Assembly: GCF_016653635.2 (NCBI RefSeq)
Contig: NZ_CP067421.1
Span: forward strand, 682,001 to 746,000
DNA from: Skermanella sp. TT6
GTDB taxonomy: Bacteria > Pseudomonadota > Alphaproteobacteria > Azospirillales > Azospirillaceae
Direction of reading: 5' to 3'
DNA length: 64,000 nt
Shown: piece by piece, positions 44,187 through 54,110 of the stretch
Position numbering within the stretch: position 1 is the stretch's first letter
Layout of the letters: each line of letters starts with the position of its first letter
The notes under the pieces: generated by a model
Told to the model about the DNA's origin: nothing
Database searches by the model: none
The model's input: the letters and a program-made list of their open reading frames with translations, nothing else
Translations under genes and position numbers: made by a program

Positions 44187-45698
44187 ATGACACCCAGAGG
44201 TGTGCTGTCCGTCGCCTGCGCCATGCTGATGGCATCGGCGGCCCTTCCCGCGGCGGCCCAGACGGCAGGCGACGCCATCACTGTCGTCCTGCCGGAGCAG
44301 CCGGGCAACCTGGAGCCGTGCGGCAGCATCATGACCAATGTCGGCCAGATCCTGAACCAGAACGTCACGGAACCCCTGACGGTCATCGACCCGGAGAACG
44401 GGACGCCCCGGCCCAAGCTCGCGACGTCGTGGGAACGGGTGGACGACACGACCTGGCGCTTCCGCCTGCGCGACGGGGTGAAGTTCCATGACGGCGCCGA
44501 CTTCGACGCCGAGGCGGCGGCCTTCTCGATCCGGCGGATGACCAGCGGGGCCTTCACCTGCAACAACATCGCCAAGTTCGGCAGCGCGAAGCTGACGGTG
44601 ACCCCGGTGGACAAGTCCACACTGGAGATCCGGACCGGGATGCCGGAACCGATCCTGCCGGCGCTGCTGAGCGTCGCGATGATGGTCTCGCCGAACACGC
44701 CGGCCGACCGGGCGGTCAACGATCCGGTCGGCACCGGACCCTACGAGCTGGAAACCTTCACGCCGCAGACGGTCGTCGTGGAGCGGTTCGACGGCTACTG
44801 GGGCGAGACGCCCGACATCGCCAAGGCGACCTATGTCTGGCGCGCGGAGTCCTCGCTGCGGGCCGCGATGGTCCAGACCGGCGAGGCCCAGCTGACGCCC
44901 GCGATCGCCATCCAGGACGCCACCAACCCGGAAACGGACTTCTCCTACCTGAATTCCGAGACGACCGCGATCCGGATCGACACCGGCAAGGCGCCGCTCG
45001 ACGACGTGCGCGTCCGCAAGGCGCTCAACCTCGCGATCGACTGGCAGGGCATGGCGGAGCTGTTCGGCGACGACGTGCTGCGCGCCTCGCAGATGGTCGT
45101 CCCCGGGATCAACGGCCACAACGCCGCCCTCGAGCCCTGGACCTCCGATCCGGACCGGGCGGCGGCGCTCCTGGAGGAGGCGCGCGCGGACGGCGTCCCG
45201 GTCGAGACCGAGATCAAGCTGATCGGCCGCAACGGCATCTATCCCAACGGCAACGAGGCGCTGGAGGCGATGATGACGATGTGGGAGGCCGTCGGCTTCA
45301 ACATCGACCTGACCATGCTCGACGTGGCGGACTGGACCCGGTACCTGCAGAAGCCCTTCCCGTCGGAGCGCGGACCGACCCTGCTGCAGGTCATGCACGA
45401 CAACAACAAGGGCGACGCCGCCTTCACGATCCCGATCTTCTACCATTCGTCGGGACAGTACGCGACCTTCGCCGACCCGAGGCTGGACGCCCGGATAGAC
45501 GAGGCGCTCGACCTGACCGACGAGGCCCGGACCAAGGCCTTCCAGGAGATCCTGACGGAAGTGCATGACGGGATCGCGGTGGACATCCCGATGTTCCACA
45601 TGATCGGCTATACCCGCGTCGGACCCGGCCTCGACTGGCGCCCGAACCTGACGACCAACAGCGAGATCCCCCTCGCGGAAATCCGCCTGAAGAAGTGA
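44187..45698 (+). CDS. ABC importer solute-binding protein, family 5 (Dpp/Opp type)
   Basis: This 503-residue periplasmic protein begins with a Sec signal peptide (about residues 1-24, ending AAAQTAG) and matches the SBP_bac_5 fold (VVLPEQPGNLEP, TWRFRLRDGVKFHDGADF). This family binds peptides, opines, nickel or oligosaccharides and sugar acids. It precedes the two permeases and the fused ATPase. With kdgD upstream, a sugar acid or uronate oligosaccharide is a likelier ligand than a peptide. A second, clearly related binding protein is encoded at 50253 after the ATPase and aldolase genes. The ligand is unknown. Confidence 0.9.
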   Translation: MTPRGVLSVACAMLMASAALPAAAQTAGDAITVVLPEQPGNLEPCGSIMTNVGQILNQNVTEPLTVIDPENGTPRPKLATSWERVDDTTWRFRLRDGVKFHDGADFDAEAAAFSIRRMTSGAFTCNNIAKFGSAKLTVTPVDKSTLEIRTGMPEPILPALLSVAMMVSPNTPADRAVNDPVGTGPYELETFTPQTVVVERFDGYWGETPDIAKATYVWRAESSLRAAMVQTGEAQLTPAIAIQDATNPETDFSYLNSETTAIRIDTGKAPLDDVRVRKALNLAIDWQGMAELFGDDVLRASQMVVPGINGHNAALEPWTSDPDRAAALLEEARADGVPVETEIKLIGRNGIYPNGNEALEAMMTMWEAVGFNIDLTMLDVADWTRYLQKPFPSERGPTLLQVMHDNNKGDAAFTIPIFYHSSGQYATFADPRLDARIDEALDLTDEARTKAFQEILTEVHDGIAVDIPMFHMIGYTRVGPGLDWRPNLTTNSEIPLAEIRLKK

Positions 45699-45705
45699 CG
45701 CCGAT

Positions 45706-45732
45706 CCGCGCCGCCGCCCGGCGGCGGCGCGG
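45706..45732 (+). terminator. GC hairpin after the first solute-binding protein gene
   Basis: Arms of 13 bp (45706-45718 and 45720-45732) are complementary with essentially no loop beyond the turn, starting seven bases after the stop. It probably slows transcription or protects the 3' end, so the binding protein is made in excess over the permeases, as is common in importer operons. No T run follows. Confidence 0.55.
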
Positions 45733-45768
45733 CGGCCCGCTTCCGCATCTCCGACAAGGGAAATCCGG

Positions 45769-46692
45769 ATGTTCGGTTACCTCGGAAAACGCGCCCTTCA
45801 CAGCGTCGTCTCGGTCCTGGGACTGCTGGTGCTCGTCTTCTTCCTGACGCGGCTGACCGGCGACCCGTCCTATCTCTTCCTGCCCCTCGACGCGACGCCG
45901 CAGGCGCGCGAAGCCTTCTCCCGGCTCCACGGCTTCGACCAGCCGCTCTACGTCCAGTTCTTCGATTATCTCGGCGACCTGCTCCGTCTCGATTTCGGGG
46001 AGTCGCTGCGCCAGAACCGGTCGGCGATGGAGGTGGCGCTGGAGGCCTTTCCCCAGACGCTGAAGCTCGCCGTGCTGGCGATGACCTTCGCCGTCGCCCT
46101 GGCGCTGGTCGTCGGGTCGCTGGCGGCGGCGAAGCCCGGGAGCCCGTTCGACCGGTTCGCCAGCCTGGTGTCGCTGGCCGGGGCCAGCGCCCCGGACTTC
46201 TGGGTGGCGATCGTCGGCATCCTGGTCTTTGCGGTCAGCCTCGACCTGCTGCCGACCTCCGGGACCGGCTCCGCGGCGCACTGGATCATGCCGGTTGCCG
46301 TCCTGATGCTGCGGCCCTTCGGCCTGCTCGTCCAGGTCGTCCGCGGCACGATGATCGGCGCACTGTCGTCGCCCTACGTCAAGACGGCGCGGGCCAAGGG
46401 GGTGAGGCGCCGGAAGATCATCTTCGCCCACGCGCTGCGCAATTCCCTGCTGCCGGTCGTGACCGTGGCGGGCGACCTCGCCACCAGCCTGGTCAACGGC
46501 GCGGTCGTCGTCGAGACCGTGTTCGGATGGCCGGGCATCGGCAAGCTGATGATCGACGCCATCATCCAGCGCGACTTCGCGGTGGTGCAATCGACCGTGC
46601 TGGTCACGGCGACCGCCATCTTCCTCCTGAACATCGCGATCGACATCCTCTACGCCGTTCTCGATCCGCGCATCCGGTACCAGACGTCATGA
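45769..46692 (+). CDS. ABC importer permease, DppB type
   Basis: This 307-residue inner-membrane permease has six transmembrane segments and the DppB plan: a short N-terminal LGKRALHSVVSVLGLLVLVFF helix, a periplasmic loop ending GESLRQNRS, and the EAA coupling loop TARAKGVRRRKIIFAHALRN that contacts the ATPase. It pairs with the DppC-type permease whose ATG overlaps its stop (ATGA). AAGGGAAAT precedes the ATG at 45769. The complex imports the ligand of the adjacent family 5 binding proteins. Confidence 0.93.
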   Translation: MFGYLGKRALHSVVSVLGLLVLVFFLTRLTGDPSYLFLPLDATPQAREAFSRLHGFDQPLYVQFFDYLGDLLRLDFGESLRQNRSAMEVALEAFPQTLKLAVLAMTFAVALALVVGSLAAAKPGSPFDRFASLVSLAGASAPDFWVAIVGILVFAVSLDLLPTSGTGSAAHWIMPVAVLMLRPFGLLVQVVRGTMIGALSSPYVKTARAKGVRRRKIIFAHALRNSLLPVVTVAGDLATSLVNGAVVVETVFGWPGIGKLMIDAIIQRDFAVVQSTVLVTATAIFLLNIAIDILYAVLDPRIRYQTS

Positions 46693-47615
46693 CCGTGATC
46701 CCGACCGACGCGAAGGCGGCGCCCGGCGAGCCGGGCAGGGCCCGGGTCCTCCTGGGCTATCTCGTCCACGACAAGCTGGCGCTGCTCTCCGCCCTGTACC
46801 TGCTGTTCCTGATCGCCGCGGCGATCGTCGGCCCGCTGCTGGTCGGCGACCTGGCGACCAAGCTGGGCCTGCGCCAGCGCAACCTGCCGCCGTTCACGCT
46901 CGACCAGGGCTGGGCCTACGTGCTGGGCGCCGACACCCTCGGCCGCAGCATCCTCGCCCGCCTGGTGGTGGGCGCGCAGAACACCCTCGGCATCGCCGCG
47001 GCTGCCGTGCTGACCTCCGCCCTGGTCGGCGGCACGCTGGGCCTGGTGGCCGGCTACTCGAACCGATGGTACAGCCAAGCCATCATGCGGCTGGCCGACA
47101 TCGCCATGAGCTTCCCGTCGCTGCTGCTGGCGCTGATCGTGCTCTACACGCTGGGGCCGAGCATCCCCAACCTGATCATCGTCCTGGCGATCACCCGGGT
47201 GCCGATTTACCTGCGGACCACCCGCGCCGAGGTGCTGGAACTGCGCGAGCGCATGTTCGTGAGCGCCGCGAAGGCGATGGGGGCCGGCTCGCTGCGCATC
47301 GTGCTGCGGCACATAGCGCCGCTGGTGGCGCCCACGCTGGTCACCATCGCCGCGATCGACTTCGCCGCGGTCATCCTGGCGGAATCGGCGCTCAGCTTCC
47401 TCGGGCTCGGCATCCAGCCGCCGCAGTTCACCTGGGGCGCCATGGTCGCGACCGGGCGGGGCTACCTGGCGAGCGCCTGGTGGGTCGCGTTCTGGCCCGG
47501 CTTCGCGATCCTGCTGACGACGCTTTCGCTGAACCTGTTGTCGAGCTGGGCCAGGACGGTCGCCGATCCGCAGCAGCGGTGGCGGCTCCAGACCCTGCGG
47601 AGGGCTCCGCGATGA
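46689..47615 (+). CDS. ABC importer permease, DppC type
   Basis: This 308-residue permease has the longer N-terminal helix and periplasmic insert of DppC-type subunits (VLGADTLGRSILARLVVGAQ), and the EAA loop SAAKAMGAGSLRIVLRHIAP. It forms a heterodimer with the DppB-type permease. Its ATG overlaps the stop of that gene, and its own stop overlaps the ATG of the ATPase gene, so the three are translationally linked. No defect is visible. Confidence 0.93.
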   Translation: MTVIPTDAKAAPGEPGRARVLLGYLVHDKLALLSALYLLFLIAAAIVGPLLVGDLATKLGLRQRNLPPFTLDQGWAYVLGADTLGRSILARLVVGAQNTLGIAAAAVLTSALVGGTLGLVAGYSNRWYSQAIMRLADIAMSFPSLLLALIVLYTLGPSIPNLIIVLAITRVPIYLRTTRAEVLELRERMFVSAAKAMGAGSLRIVLRHIAPLVAPTLVTIAAIDFAAVILAESALSFLGLGIQPPQFTWGAMVATGRGYLASAWWVAFWPGFAILLTTLSLNLLSSWARTVADPQQRWRLQTLRRAPR

Positions 47616-49303
47616 CCGGAGGGACGATCCCGAAGAAACCCATCCTGGAGGTGCGGGGGCTGACGGTCGACTTCCTGTCCGACCGCGACCCGTTCCGCGC
47701 CGTCAGCTCGGTCGATTTCCATGTCTGCCCCGGGGAAACGCTCTGCATCCTGGGGGAGAGCGGTTCGGGCAAGAGCGTCAGCACCAGCGCCATCATGGGG
47801 CTGATCGACACGCCGCCGGGCGACATCGTCGCCGGCCGGATGGTGTTCGACGGCCGCGACCTCTCGGCCATGAGCGCGGAGGAGCGGCGCGACCTGAACG
47901 GCCGCCGGATCGCCATGATCTTCCAGGACCCGCTGGCGCACCTGAACCCGGTGCACACGATCGGCCGGCAGATCGCGGAGGTGTTCGAGGCCCACGGCGT
48001 CGCCCGGGGAGGCGAGGCGAGGCGGCGGGCGGTCGACCTGCTGCGCCGGGTCGGGATTCCCGATCCGGAACACCGGGTCGACCAATATCCGCACCAGTTC
48101 TCGGGCGGCCAGCGCCAGCGCGTGATGATCGCCATGGCCATAGCGCTCCAGCCCTCCGTGATCATCGCCGACGAGCCGACGACCGCGCTGGACGTCAGCG
48201 TCCAGGCGCAGATCCTGGAGCTGCTGCGCGACCTCCAGGCCGAGCACGGCATGGCGCTCGTCCTGATCACCCACGACCTGGAGGTGGCGGCCTCCATGGC
48301 CGACCGGGTCATGGTGATGAAGGGCGGCCGGATCGTCGAGGAGGGCGAGGCCAGGACGGTCTTCACCCGGCCGAGGCACGATTATACCCGCGCGCTGCTG
48401 TCGGCCCTGCCGCATGCCGACGACGCGGACTCCCACCGGCGTTCCGGCACGGCCGCCGGCGAGCCGATCCTGCGGGTCGAGAACATCGTCAAGCGCTACA
48501 CCCTCGGCACCGGCCTGTTCGGCCCCGCCAGGTACGTCGATGCCGTCAACGACGTCAGCTTCGTGGTCGGCAAGGGCGAGACGGTCGGCATCGTCGGCGA
48601 GTCCGGTTCCGGCAAGTCCAGCGTCGCGCGCATCCTGCTGCGCCTCAACGAGCCGACCTCGGGCCGGGCGCTCTACAAGGGGGACGACATCTTCGGCATG
48701 GACCGGCGCGCGCTGCTCAAGCTGCGGCGGAAGGTGCAGATGGTGTTCCAGGACCCCTACGGGTCCATGAACCCGAGGATGGACGTGCGCACGATCATCT
48801 CGGAACCGCTCCGCATCCACCGCGACATCCTGCCCAAAGCCCGGTGGAACGACCGCGTGGTCGAGCTCCTGGAGCTGGTCGGGCTGAAGGCGGAGCACGC
48901 CGCCCGGCACATCCACCAGTTCTCGGGCGGGCAGCGCCAGCGGATCGCGATCGCCCGGGCGCTCGCCAGCGATCCCGAGCTGATCGTCTGCGACGAGGCG
49001 GTGTCGGCCCTGGACGTCTCGATCCAGGCGCAGGTGATCGACCTGCTCGCTGACCTGCGGACCCGCTTGGGTCTGTCCTACATCTTCATCACCCACGACC
49101 TGCCGATCGTCCGGCACTTCGCCGACCGCATCATCGTCATGAAGCACGGCGAGATCGTCGAGCAGGGCGCCACGCAGGCGTTGTTCTCCAACCCGCAACA
49201 TCCCTATACGCGCACGCTGCTGAACGCCACGCCCCATCCCAAGTGGGAGACCGGCGCCGCGGTTGGCGCTGCCGCGCTTCCTGACAGGCAGGCACTTCCA
49301 TGA
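47612..49303 (+). CDS. Fused double ATPase of the Dpp-type importer (DppD-DppF fusion)
   Basis: This 563-residue protein holds two ABC ATPase domains in one chain. The first (residues about 10-265) has Walker A GESGSGKS, signature SGGQRQRV and Walker [10 protein letters not shown]. The second (about 285-555) has [17 protein letters not shown] and LIVCDEAVS. Canonical Dpp systems encode these as DppD and DppF; fusions such as GsiA and YejF are known. It powers the adjacent permeases. Its stop overlaps the ATG of the aldolase-like gene that follows. Confidence 0.93.
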   Translation: MTGGTIPKKPILEVRGLTVDFLSDRDPFRAVSSVDFHVCPGETLCILGESGSGKSVSTSAIMGLIDTPPGDIVAGRMVFDGRDLSAMSAEERRDLNGRRIAMIFQDPLAHLNPVHTIGRQIAEVFEAHGVARGGEARRRAVDLLRRVGIPDPEHRVDQYPHQFSGGQRQRVMIAMAIALQPSVIIADEPTTALDVSVQAQILELLRDLQAEHGMALVLITHDLEVAASMADRVMVMKGGRIVEEGEARTVFTRPRHDYTRALLSALPHADDADSHRRSGTAAGEPILRVENIVKRYTLGTGLFGPARYVDAVNDVSFVVGKGETVGIVGESGSGKSSVARILLRLNEPTSGRALYKGDDIFGMDRRALLKLRRKVQMVFQDPYGSMNPRMDVRTIISEPLRIHRDILPKARWNDRVVELLELVGLKAEHAARHIHQFSGGQRQRIAIARALASDPELIVCDEAVSALDVSIQAQVIDLLADLRTRLGLSYIFITHDLPIVRHFADRIIVMKHGEIVEQGATQALFSNPQHPYTRTLLNATPHPKWETGAAVGAAALPDRQALP

Positions 49304-50218
49304 AATTCGACAATCAGGATCTGCAACGGGCCCTGACCGGCATCTCCGGCATCCTGGTAACGCCGTTCGACGGCGAGGACCGGCTGGCCGCCCGCCCTCC
49401 AGGCGCCGATCGTGGACCGCGCGGTGGCGGCCGGCGTCCACATCCTGGTCGCCAACGGCAACACCGGCGAGTTCTACGCCCTGACCACGGACGAGGCGGA
49501 GACGATGGTGCGGGCATCGGCGCGCCACGTCGACGGGCGCGTCCCGCTGGTGGCCGGCGTCGGCCGCGCCATCGGGGACGCCTGCCGCCTGGCCAGGGTC
49601 TCGGCGGAGGCGGGGGCCGACGCGCTGATGGTCCACCAGCCACCCGACCCCTTCGTGGCGCCGCGCGGCATCGCGGAATACGTGAAGCGCATCGCCGACG
49701 CCTCCGGCGGCCTGCCGCTGGTCGTTTATCTCCGCAACGACGCGATCGGGGTCAAGGCCATCGAGGCCCTGTGCGCGGTCGAGGGCGTCGTGGGCGTCAA
49801 GTGGGCGACGCCCAACCCCCTGAAGCTGGCCGAGGCCATGGCCGCCTGCGACCCGGACATCGTCTGGGTCGGCGGGCTGGCGGAAGTGTGGGCGCCGCCG
49901 CTCTACGCCGTCGGCGCGCGGGGCTTCACCTCGGGCCTGATCAATGTCTGGCCGGAAAGGTCGGTGGCGATCCACGCTGCCCTGGAAAGCGGCGACTACG
50001 CCGAGGCGCGCCGCCTGATCGCCGGGATGCGGGCCTTCGAGGACATCCGGGCCCAGGAGATGAACGGCACCAACGTGACGGGCGTGAAGGCGGCGCTGCG
50101 CCTGCTCGGACACGACTGCGGTGCCACCCGCCCGCCGTCGGCCTGGCCGCTGACCGAGGCCCAGTCGGCGATGCTGGCCGCCTTCGTCGAGGCCAACGGC
50201 CTCCGGCGGCTTGCTTGA
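49300..50218 (+). pseudogene. Frameshifted dihydrodipicolinate-synthase-family aldolase
   Basis: The reading frame starting at 49300 ([20 protein letters not shown]) breaks near residue 30; the correct sequence resumes one frame over (APIVDRAVAAGVHILVANGN) and runs to 50218. A single extra C in the GC-rich run at 49391-49397 explains this. Joined, the protein would be about 305 residues, with the Schiff-base lysine in GVVGVKWATPNP and the tyrosine in VVYLRND. It is probably a keto-deoxy sugar-acid aldolase or dehydratase related to, but distinct from, KdgD. Either the gene is broken or the sequence has an error here. Its start overlaps the ATPase stop. Confidence 0.85.
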
Positions 50219-50252
50219 CGGAAAAGAAAATCAGTCCAAGGGGAGGAAACCA

Positions 50253-51779
50253 ATGAAAACGAAGAAATCCATCAGGGGCACCGCGGCGCTCCTGGCGCCG
50301 GCGCTGGCATTGGCCCTGTCGGCGGGTACGGCGCTCGCGGCGCCGGGGGAGATCACGGTCGTCCTGCCGGAGCAGCCGGCCAACCTGGATCCCTGCCGGT
50401 CGATCCGAAACGACATCGGCCGCATCATCAACATGAACATCACCGAAACGCTGACCGACATCCAGGCGGAGGAGGGCACCGTCCAGCCCTTCCTGGCGAC
50501 CGGCTGGCAGCAGGTGGACGACCTGACCTGGCGCTTCACGCTCCGGGACGGCGTCAAGTTCCAGGACGGGGCGGACTTCGACGCCGCGGCCGTCGTCCAC
50601 ACGATCAACCGCCTGATGAATCCCAACCTGTCCTGCGACAGCCGCTCCAAGTTCGGCGACATCAAGCTGACGCCCAAGGCCGTCGATCCCCGGACCGTGG
50701 AGATCAGGTCCGATATCCCGATCCCCATCCTGCCGACCCTGATGGGCACGGTCCAGATCGTCTCCCCGAACCTGCCGATGGACAAGGAAACCAACAGCCC
50801 GGTCGGCACCGGTCCCTACCGGCTGGACGGCGCATCGCCGGAGCGGGTGGTCCTGGCGCGGTTCGACGGCTATTGGGGGGAAGACCCGGAAGTCGCCCGC
50901 GCCACCTTCGTCTGGCGCCCGGAATCCGCCATCCGTGCCGCCATGGTCTCGACCGGCGAGGCCGACCTGACGCCGACCATCGCGGTCCAGGACGCGACCG
51001 ACCCGGATACCGACTTCGCCTACCTGAACTCCGAGACGACGCGCATGCGCATCGACGCGCAGATGCCGCCGCTGGACGACCGCCGGGTCCGCGAGGCGCT
51101 CAACCTCGCCATCGACTGGGACTCGCTGGGCAGCGCCCTGTTCGGCGACGACGTGCTCCGCGCCTCGCAGATGGTGGCGCCGGGGGTCAGGGGACACAAT
51201 CCCGACATCAAGCCCTGGGGCTACGATCCGCAGCGGGCGAGGGAACTCCTGGAAGCCGCCCGCGCCGACGGCGTTCCGATGGACAAGGAGATCCGACTGA
51301 TCGCCCGCAACGGCTTCTTCCCCAACTCGGCGGAATCGCTGGAGGCGATGATGGGCATGTGGCAGGAGGTCGGCTTCAACATGACCATGGTGCAGCTGGA
51401 GGCCGCGGACTGGGTGCGCTACCTGGACAAGCCGTTTCCGCCGGAGCGGGGGGCGACGCTGTTCCAGCAGCAGCACGACAACAACACCGGCGACGCCGGC
51501 TTCACCGCCCCGGTCATGTATTCCAGCGGCGGCCAGTACTCGACCATCGCCGACCCCGAGGTGGACCGGCTGCTCCGGCAGGCGATGAGCGCCACCGGCG
51601 ACGAACGCGCCAAGCTGTTCCAGGAAGTCTTCGCCCGGGTCCATGACGAGGTCGTGGCGGATGTCCCGATGTACCACATGATCGGGTACACCCGCGTCGG
51701 CCCACGCATCGAGGGCTGGCGCCCGACCCTCAAGACCAACAGCGAGATCAGGCTTTCGGAAATCGACCTGAAGGACTGA
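50253..51779 (+). CDS. ABC importer solute-binding protein, family 5 (second copy)
   Basis: This 508-residue exported binding protein has a long Sec signal peptide (about residues 1-30, ending ALAAPG). It is clearly related to the protein at 44187: shared VVLPEQP.NL, LNSETT, GDDVLRASQMV and HMIGYTRVGP. It follows a strong GGGGAGGAAAC site at the ATG. Having two binding proteins around a single set of permeases and ATPase suggests two ligands for one channel, or a duplication that kept both copies. The ligand is unknown, presumably an acid sugar. Confidence 0.9.
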   Translation: MKTKKSIRGTAALLAPALALALSAGTALAAPGEITVVLPEQPANLDPCRSIRNDIGRIINMNITETLTDIQAEEGTVQPFLATGWQQVDDLTWRFTLRDGVKFQDGADFDAAAVVHTINRLMNPNLSCDSRSKFGDIKLTPKAVDPRTVEIRSDIPIPILPTLMGTVQIVSPNLPMDKETNSPVGTGPYRLDGASPERVVLARFDGYWGEDPEVARATFVWRPESAIRAAMVSTGEADLTPTIAVQDATDPDTDFAYLNSETTRMRIDAQMPPLDDRRVREALNLAIDWDSLGSALFGDDVLRASQMVAPGVRGHNPDIKPWGYDPQRARELLEAARADGVPMDKEIRLIARNGFFPNSAESLEAMMGMWQEVGFNMTMVQLEAADWVRYLDKPFPPERGATLFQQQHDNNTGDAGFTAPVMYSSGGQYSTIADPEVDRLLRQAMSATGDERAKLFQEVFARVHDEVVADVPMYHMIGYTRVGPRIEGWRPTLKTNSEIRLSEIDLKD

Positions 51780-51789
51780 CGATCCGGAC

Positions 51790-51817
51790 GGCGGCGCCCC
51801 GACCGGCGGGCGCCGCC
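51790..51817 (+). terminator. GC hairpin after the second solute-binding protein gene
   Basis: Ten-base arms (51790-51799 and 51808-51817) are perfectly complementary with an 8-base loop, starting ten bases after the stop. It probably ends or attenuates the importer transcript. The EamA gene starts 20 bases further on. Confidence 0.55.
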
Positions 51818-51837
51818 CATTCCCGCAGGGGCAGGCA

Positions 51838-52737
51838 TTGACTCAGATTTCCAGAACCGGCGCCGCCGCGTGGCTGCCGCCGGTGATCGCCGGCGCGCTC
51901 TTCATGGCGGTCAACTCGGCCGTGGGCGCGTTCGACGCGGTCATCGTCCGCTTCGTCGCGGCCGAGGTCCATCCCTTCGGGATCGTCTTCTTCCGCAACC
52001 TCTTCAGCCTTCTCTTCCTGGCCTTCTTCCTGCGGCGGATCGGCCCGCACCCGTTCCGCTCCCCCCTGTGGCCGGTCCACTGCCTGCGGGCGGTGATGAA
52101 GCTCGCGGCGCTGGTGGCCTATTTCTACGCGGTGACCCTGCTGCCCCTGTCGGTGGCGATCGCCGTGGCCTTCACCACGCCCCTGTTCGTCTCGCTCGGC
52201 TCCATCCTGTTCCTGGGCGAACGCCCGCGTCCCCTCCGGCTGCTGGCGCTCGCCGCGGGTTTCGGCGGAGTCTGGATCGTCCTGCGCCCGGATACTGTAC
52301 CCGTCGGGTTGGGCGCGGTCCTGGCGCTGGGCGCTGCGGTCGGCCTGGCGGGGGTCGCCCTGCTGATGAAGGTCTCCTCCTCGCGCGAGCCAGCACTCCG
52401 GATCGTCCTGCTCAACCTGCTGGTGACGGTCCCGGTGGCGTTCCTGCTCTGCCTGCCGGTCTGGACCACGCCGTCGCCCGCCAGCCTGCTGCTGCTGGCG
52501 GTGCAGGGTGCCGGAGGCCTCGCCGCCCAGTTCGCCTTCGCCCGCGCGATGAGGCTCGCCGACGCGTCGCTCCTCATCCTGGTGGACTTCATCCGGCTGC
52601 CGCTCGCCGTGTTCCTCGGCCTGGCACTGTTCGGCGAGCCGGTCGAGATCTCGGTCTTCGCCGGCGGCGGCATCATCCTCGCCTCGCTCCTCCTGCTGCT
52701 CCGGCAGGAGCGGAAGACGGCCCGGCAGGGACCCTAG
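51838..52737 (+). CDS. EamA/DMT-family membrane transporter
   Basis: This 299-residue permease has ten transmembrane segments in two EamA repeats (AVNSAVGAFDAVIVRF with FFRNLFSLLFLAF in the first; AAQFAFARAMRLADASLL with DFIRLPLAVFLGL in the second). DMT proteins export or import metabolites such as amino acids. The start is a TTG at 51838 after GGGGCAGG; no ATG fits the family N-terminus. It sits behind a hairpin at the end of the sugar-acid importer cluster. The substrate is unknown. A degenerate copy of one of its motifs occurs at 57002. Confidence 0.88.
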   Translation: MTQISRTGAAAWLPPVIAGALFMAVNSAVGAFDAVIVRFVAAEVHPFGIVFFRNLFSLLFLAFFLRRIGPHPFRSPLWPVHCLRAVMKLAALVAYFYAVTLLPLSVAIAVAFTTPLFVSLGSILFLGERPRPLRLLALAAGFGGVWIVLRPDTVPVGLGAVLALGAAVGLAGVALLMKVSSSREPALRIVLLNLLVTVPVAFLLCLPVWTTPSPASLLLLAVQGAGGLAAQFAFARAMRLADASLLILVDFIRLPLAVFLGLALFGEPVEISVFAGGGIILASLLLLLRQERKTARQGP

Positions 52738-52904
52738 CGATCGCGGCCCGATTCCTTGAAGCGCCGTTGCCCCGTTCTCAAGCACAGTGGCCCTAAGCGT
52801 GCGACAACCGGGGGCCCGCTTCCCCATACTGGGCCGCGTGCCGCCGAACTCCGCAGCGCGGTAATAACGGCGAATCGGGCTCAGCATTCAACGGGAGGCA
52901 TTTC

Positions 52905-54050
52905 ATGCATGTAAACTGCCTATTCTTCCTGGCCGGCATCCTCCTTGCTCCCGGCGCGGCACTCGCCGTCCCGGCCTATACCGTCGCCGACCTCGGCACG
53001 CTCCCGGGCGGAGGCTTCAGCATCGGTTTCGCCATCAACGCCGGTGGACAGGTCGTGGGGACCAGCGGGGTCGCGGACCCCAGCAGCCGTGGGTTCCTGT
53101 GGGACCCGGCGACCGGCATGCGGGACCTCGGTTCCCTTGGCCGCGGGAGCGAAGCCTTCGGCATCAACGCCGGCGGCCAGGTGACCGGAATAAGCTTCAA
53201 CGCCAACGGTGTCCCACGGGCGTTCCTGTGGGATCGGGCGACCGGCCTGAGGGACCTCGGCACCCTCGGCGGAGACGAGAGGGAAGCAAGCAGCGGCGCC
53301 GACATCAACGCGAGCGGCCAGGTGACGGGAGCCAGCAACTTCGGTCCGAGCAGCGTCAGGGCGTTCCTGTGGGACCCGGCGACCGGCATGCGGAACCTCG
53401 GTACTCTCGGCGGCGGGAGCTTCAGCGCCGGCTCCGGCATCAACGCCGGCGGCCAGGTCACGGGAACCAGCGACACCGCGGGCGGCAACCGCCATGCCTT
53501 CGTGTGGGATGCCGAGACCGGCATGCGGGATCTCGGCACCCTCGGCGGGGCCTTGAGCGCCGGCGTCGACATCAACGACGACGGCCGGGTGACGGGAGCC
53601 AGCATCACCGCGGACGGGGGCATCAATGCGTTCCTGTGGGACCCGACGACCGGCATGAAGGACCTCGGCACCCTTGGCGGGGGTAGCTTCAGTGTCGGTA
53701 ACGGCATCAACGCCGGCGGTCAGGTAACGGGACAGAGCATCACCTCGGACGGTGCCGATCTCGCGTTCCTGTGGGACGGAACGGGCATGTTCAACTTGAA
53801 CGACCTGATCGACCCGGATGCGGGATGGACCCTCCTGAGCGGAAACGCGATCAACGACGCCGGGCAAATCACCGGTTTCGGCATCAATCCGGGTGGTCAA
53901 GGCAACGCCTTCCTGCTGACGCCGGTCACCGTGGCGGAGATTCCGGAACCGGGAACGCTGGCGCTGATCGCCTTCGGTTGTATCGGACTGGGCCTGTCGC
54001 GGCGGCGCATCCTTCAGTACCGGCCCTCCTTATCCGCTTTCAGTAGATGA
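52905..54050 (+). CDS. HAF-repeat extracellular protein with PEP-CTERM anchor
   Basis: This 381-residue exported protein has a signal peptide (residues about 1-22), then about seven HAF repeats, each with the pattern GINAGGQVTG...AFLWDPATGMRDLGTLGG of some 40-45 residues, ending near residue 345. A C-terminal PEP-CTERM sorting signal follows: IPEPGTLALIAFGCIGLGLS and an RRR tail. PEP-CTERM proteins are processed by exosortase and usually sit in the outer layer with exopolysaccharide. CGGGAGGC precedes the ATG. The function of HAF proteins is unknown; the repeats may form a propeller. Confidence 0.9.
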   Translation: MHVNCLFFLAGILLAPGAALAVPAYTVADLGTLPGGGFSIGFAINAGGQVVGTSGVADPSSRGFLWDPATGMRDLGSLGRGSEAFGINAGGQVTGISFNANGVPRAFLWDRATGLRDLGTLGGDEREASSGADINASGQVTGASNFGPSSVRAFLWDPATGMRNLGTLGGGSFSAGSGINAGGQVTGTSDTAGGNRHAFVWDAETGMRDLGTLGGALSAGVDINDDGRVTGASITADGGINAFLWDPTTGMKDLGTLGGGSFSVGNGINAGGQVTGQSITSDGADLAFLWDGTGMFNLNDLIDPDAGWTLLSGNAINDAGQITGFGINPGGQGNAFLLTPVTVAEIPEPGTLALIAFGCIGLGLSRRRILQYRPSLSAFSR

Positions 54051-54110
54051 GAGCTCCGAAGATCACCGAAGGAGGAGCGGACCGCATCCTTGCCCGGTCC
54101 GCGGACCTCG

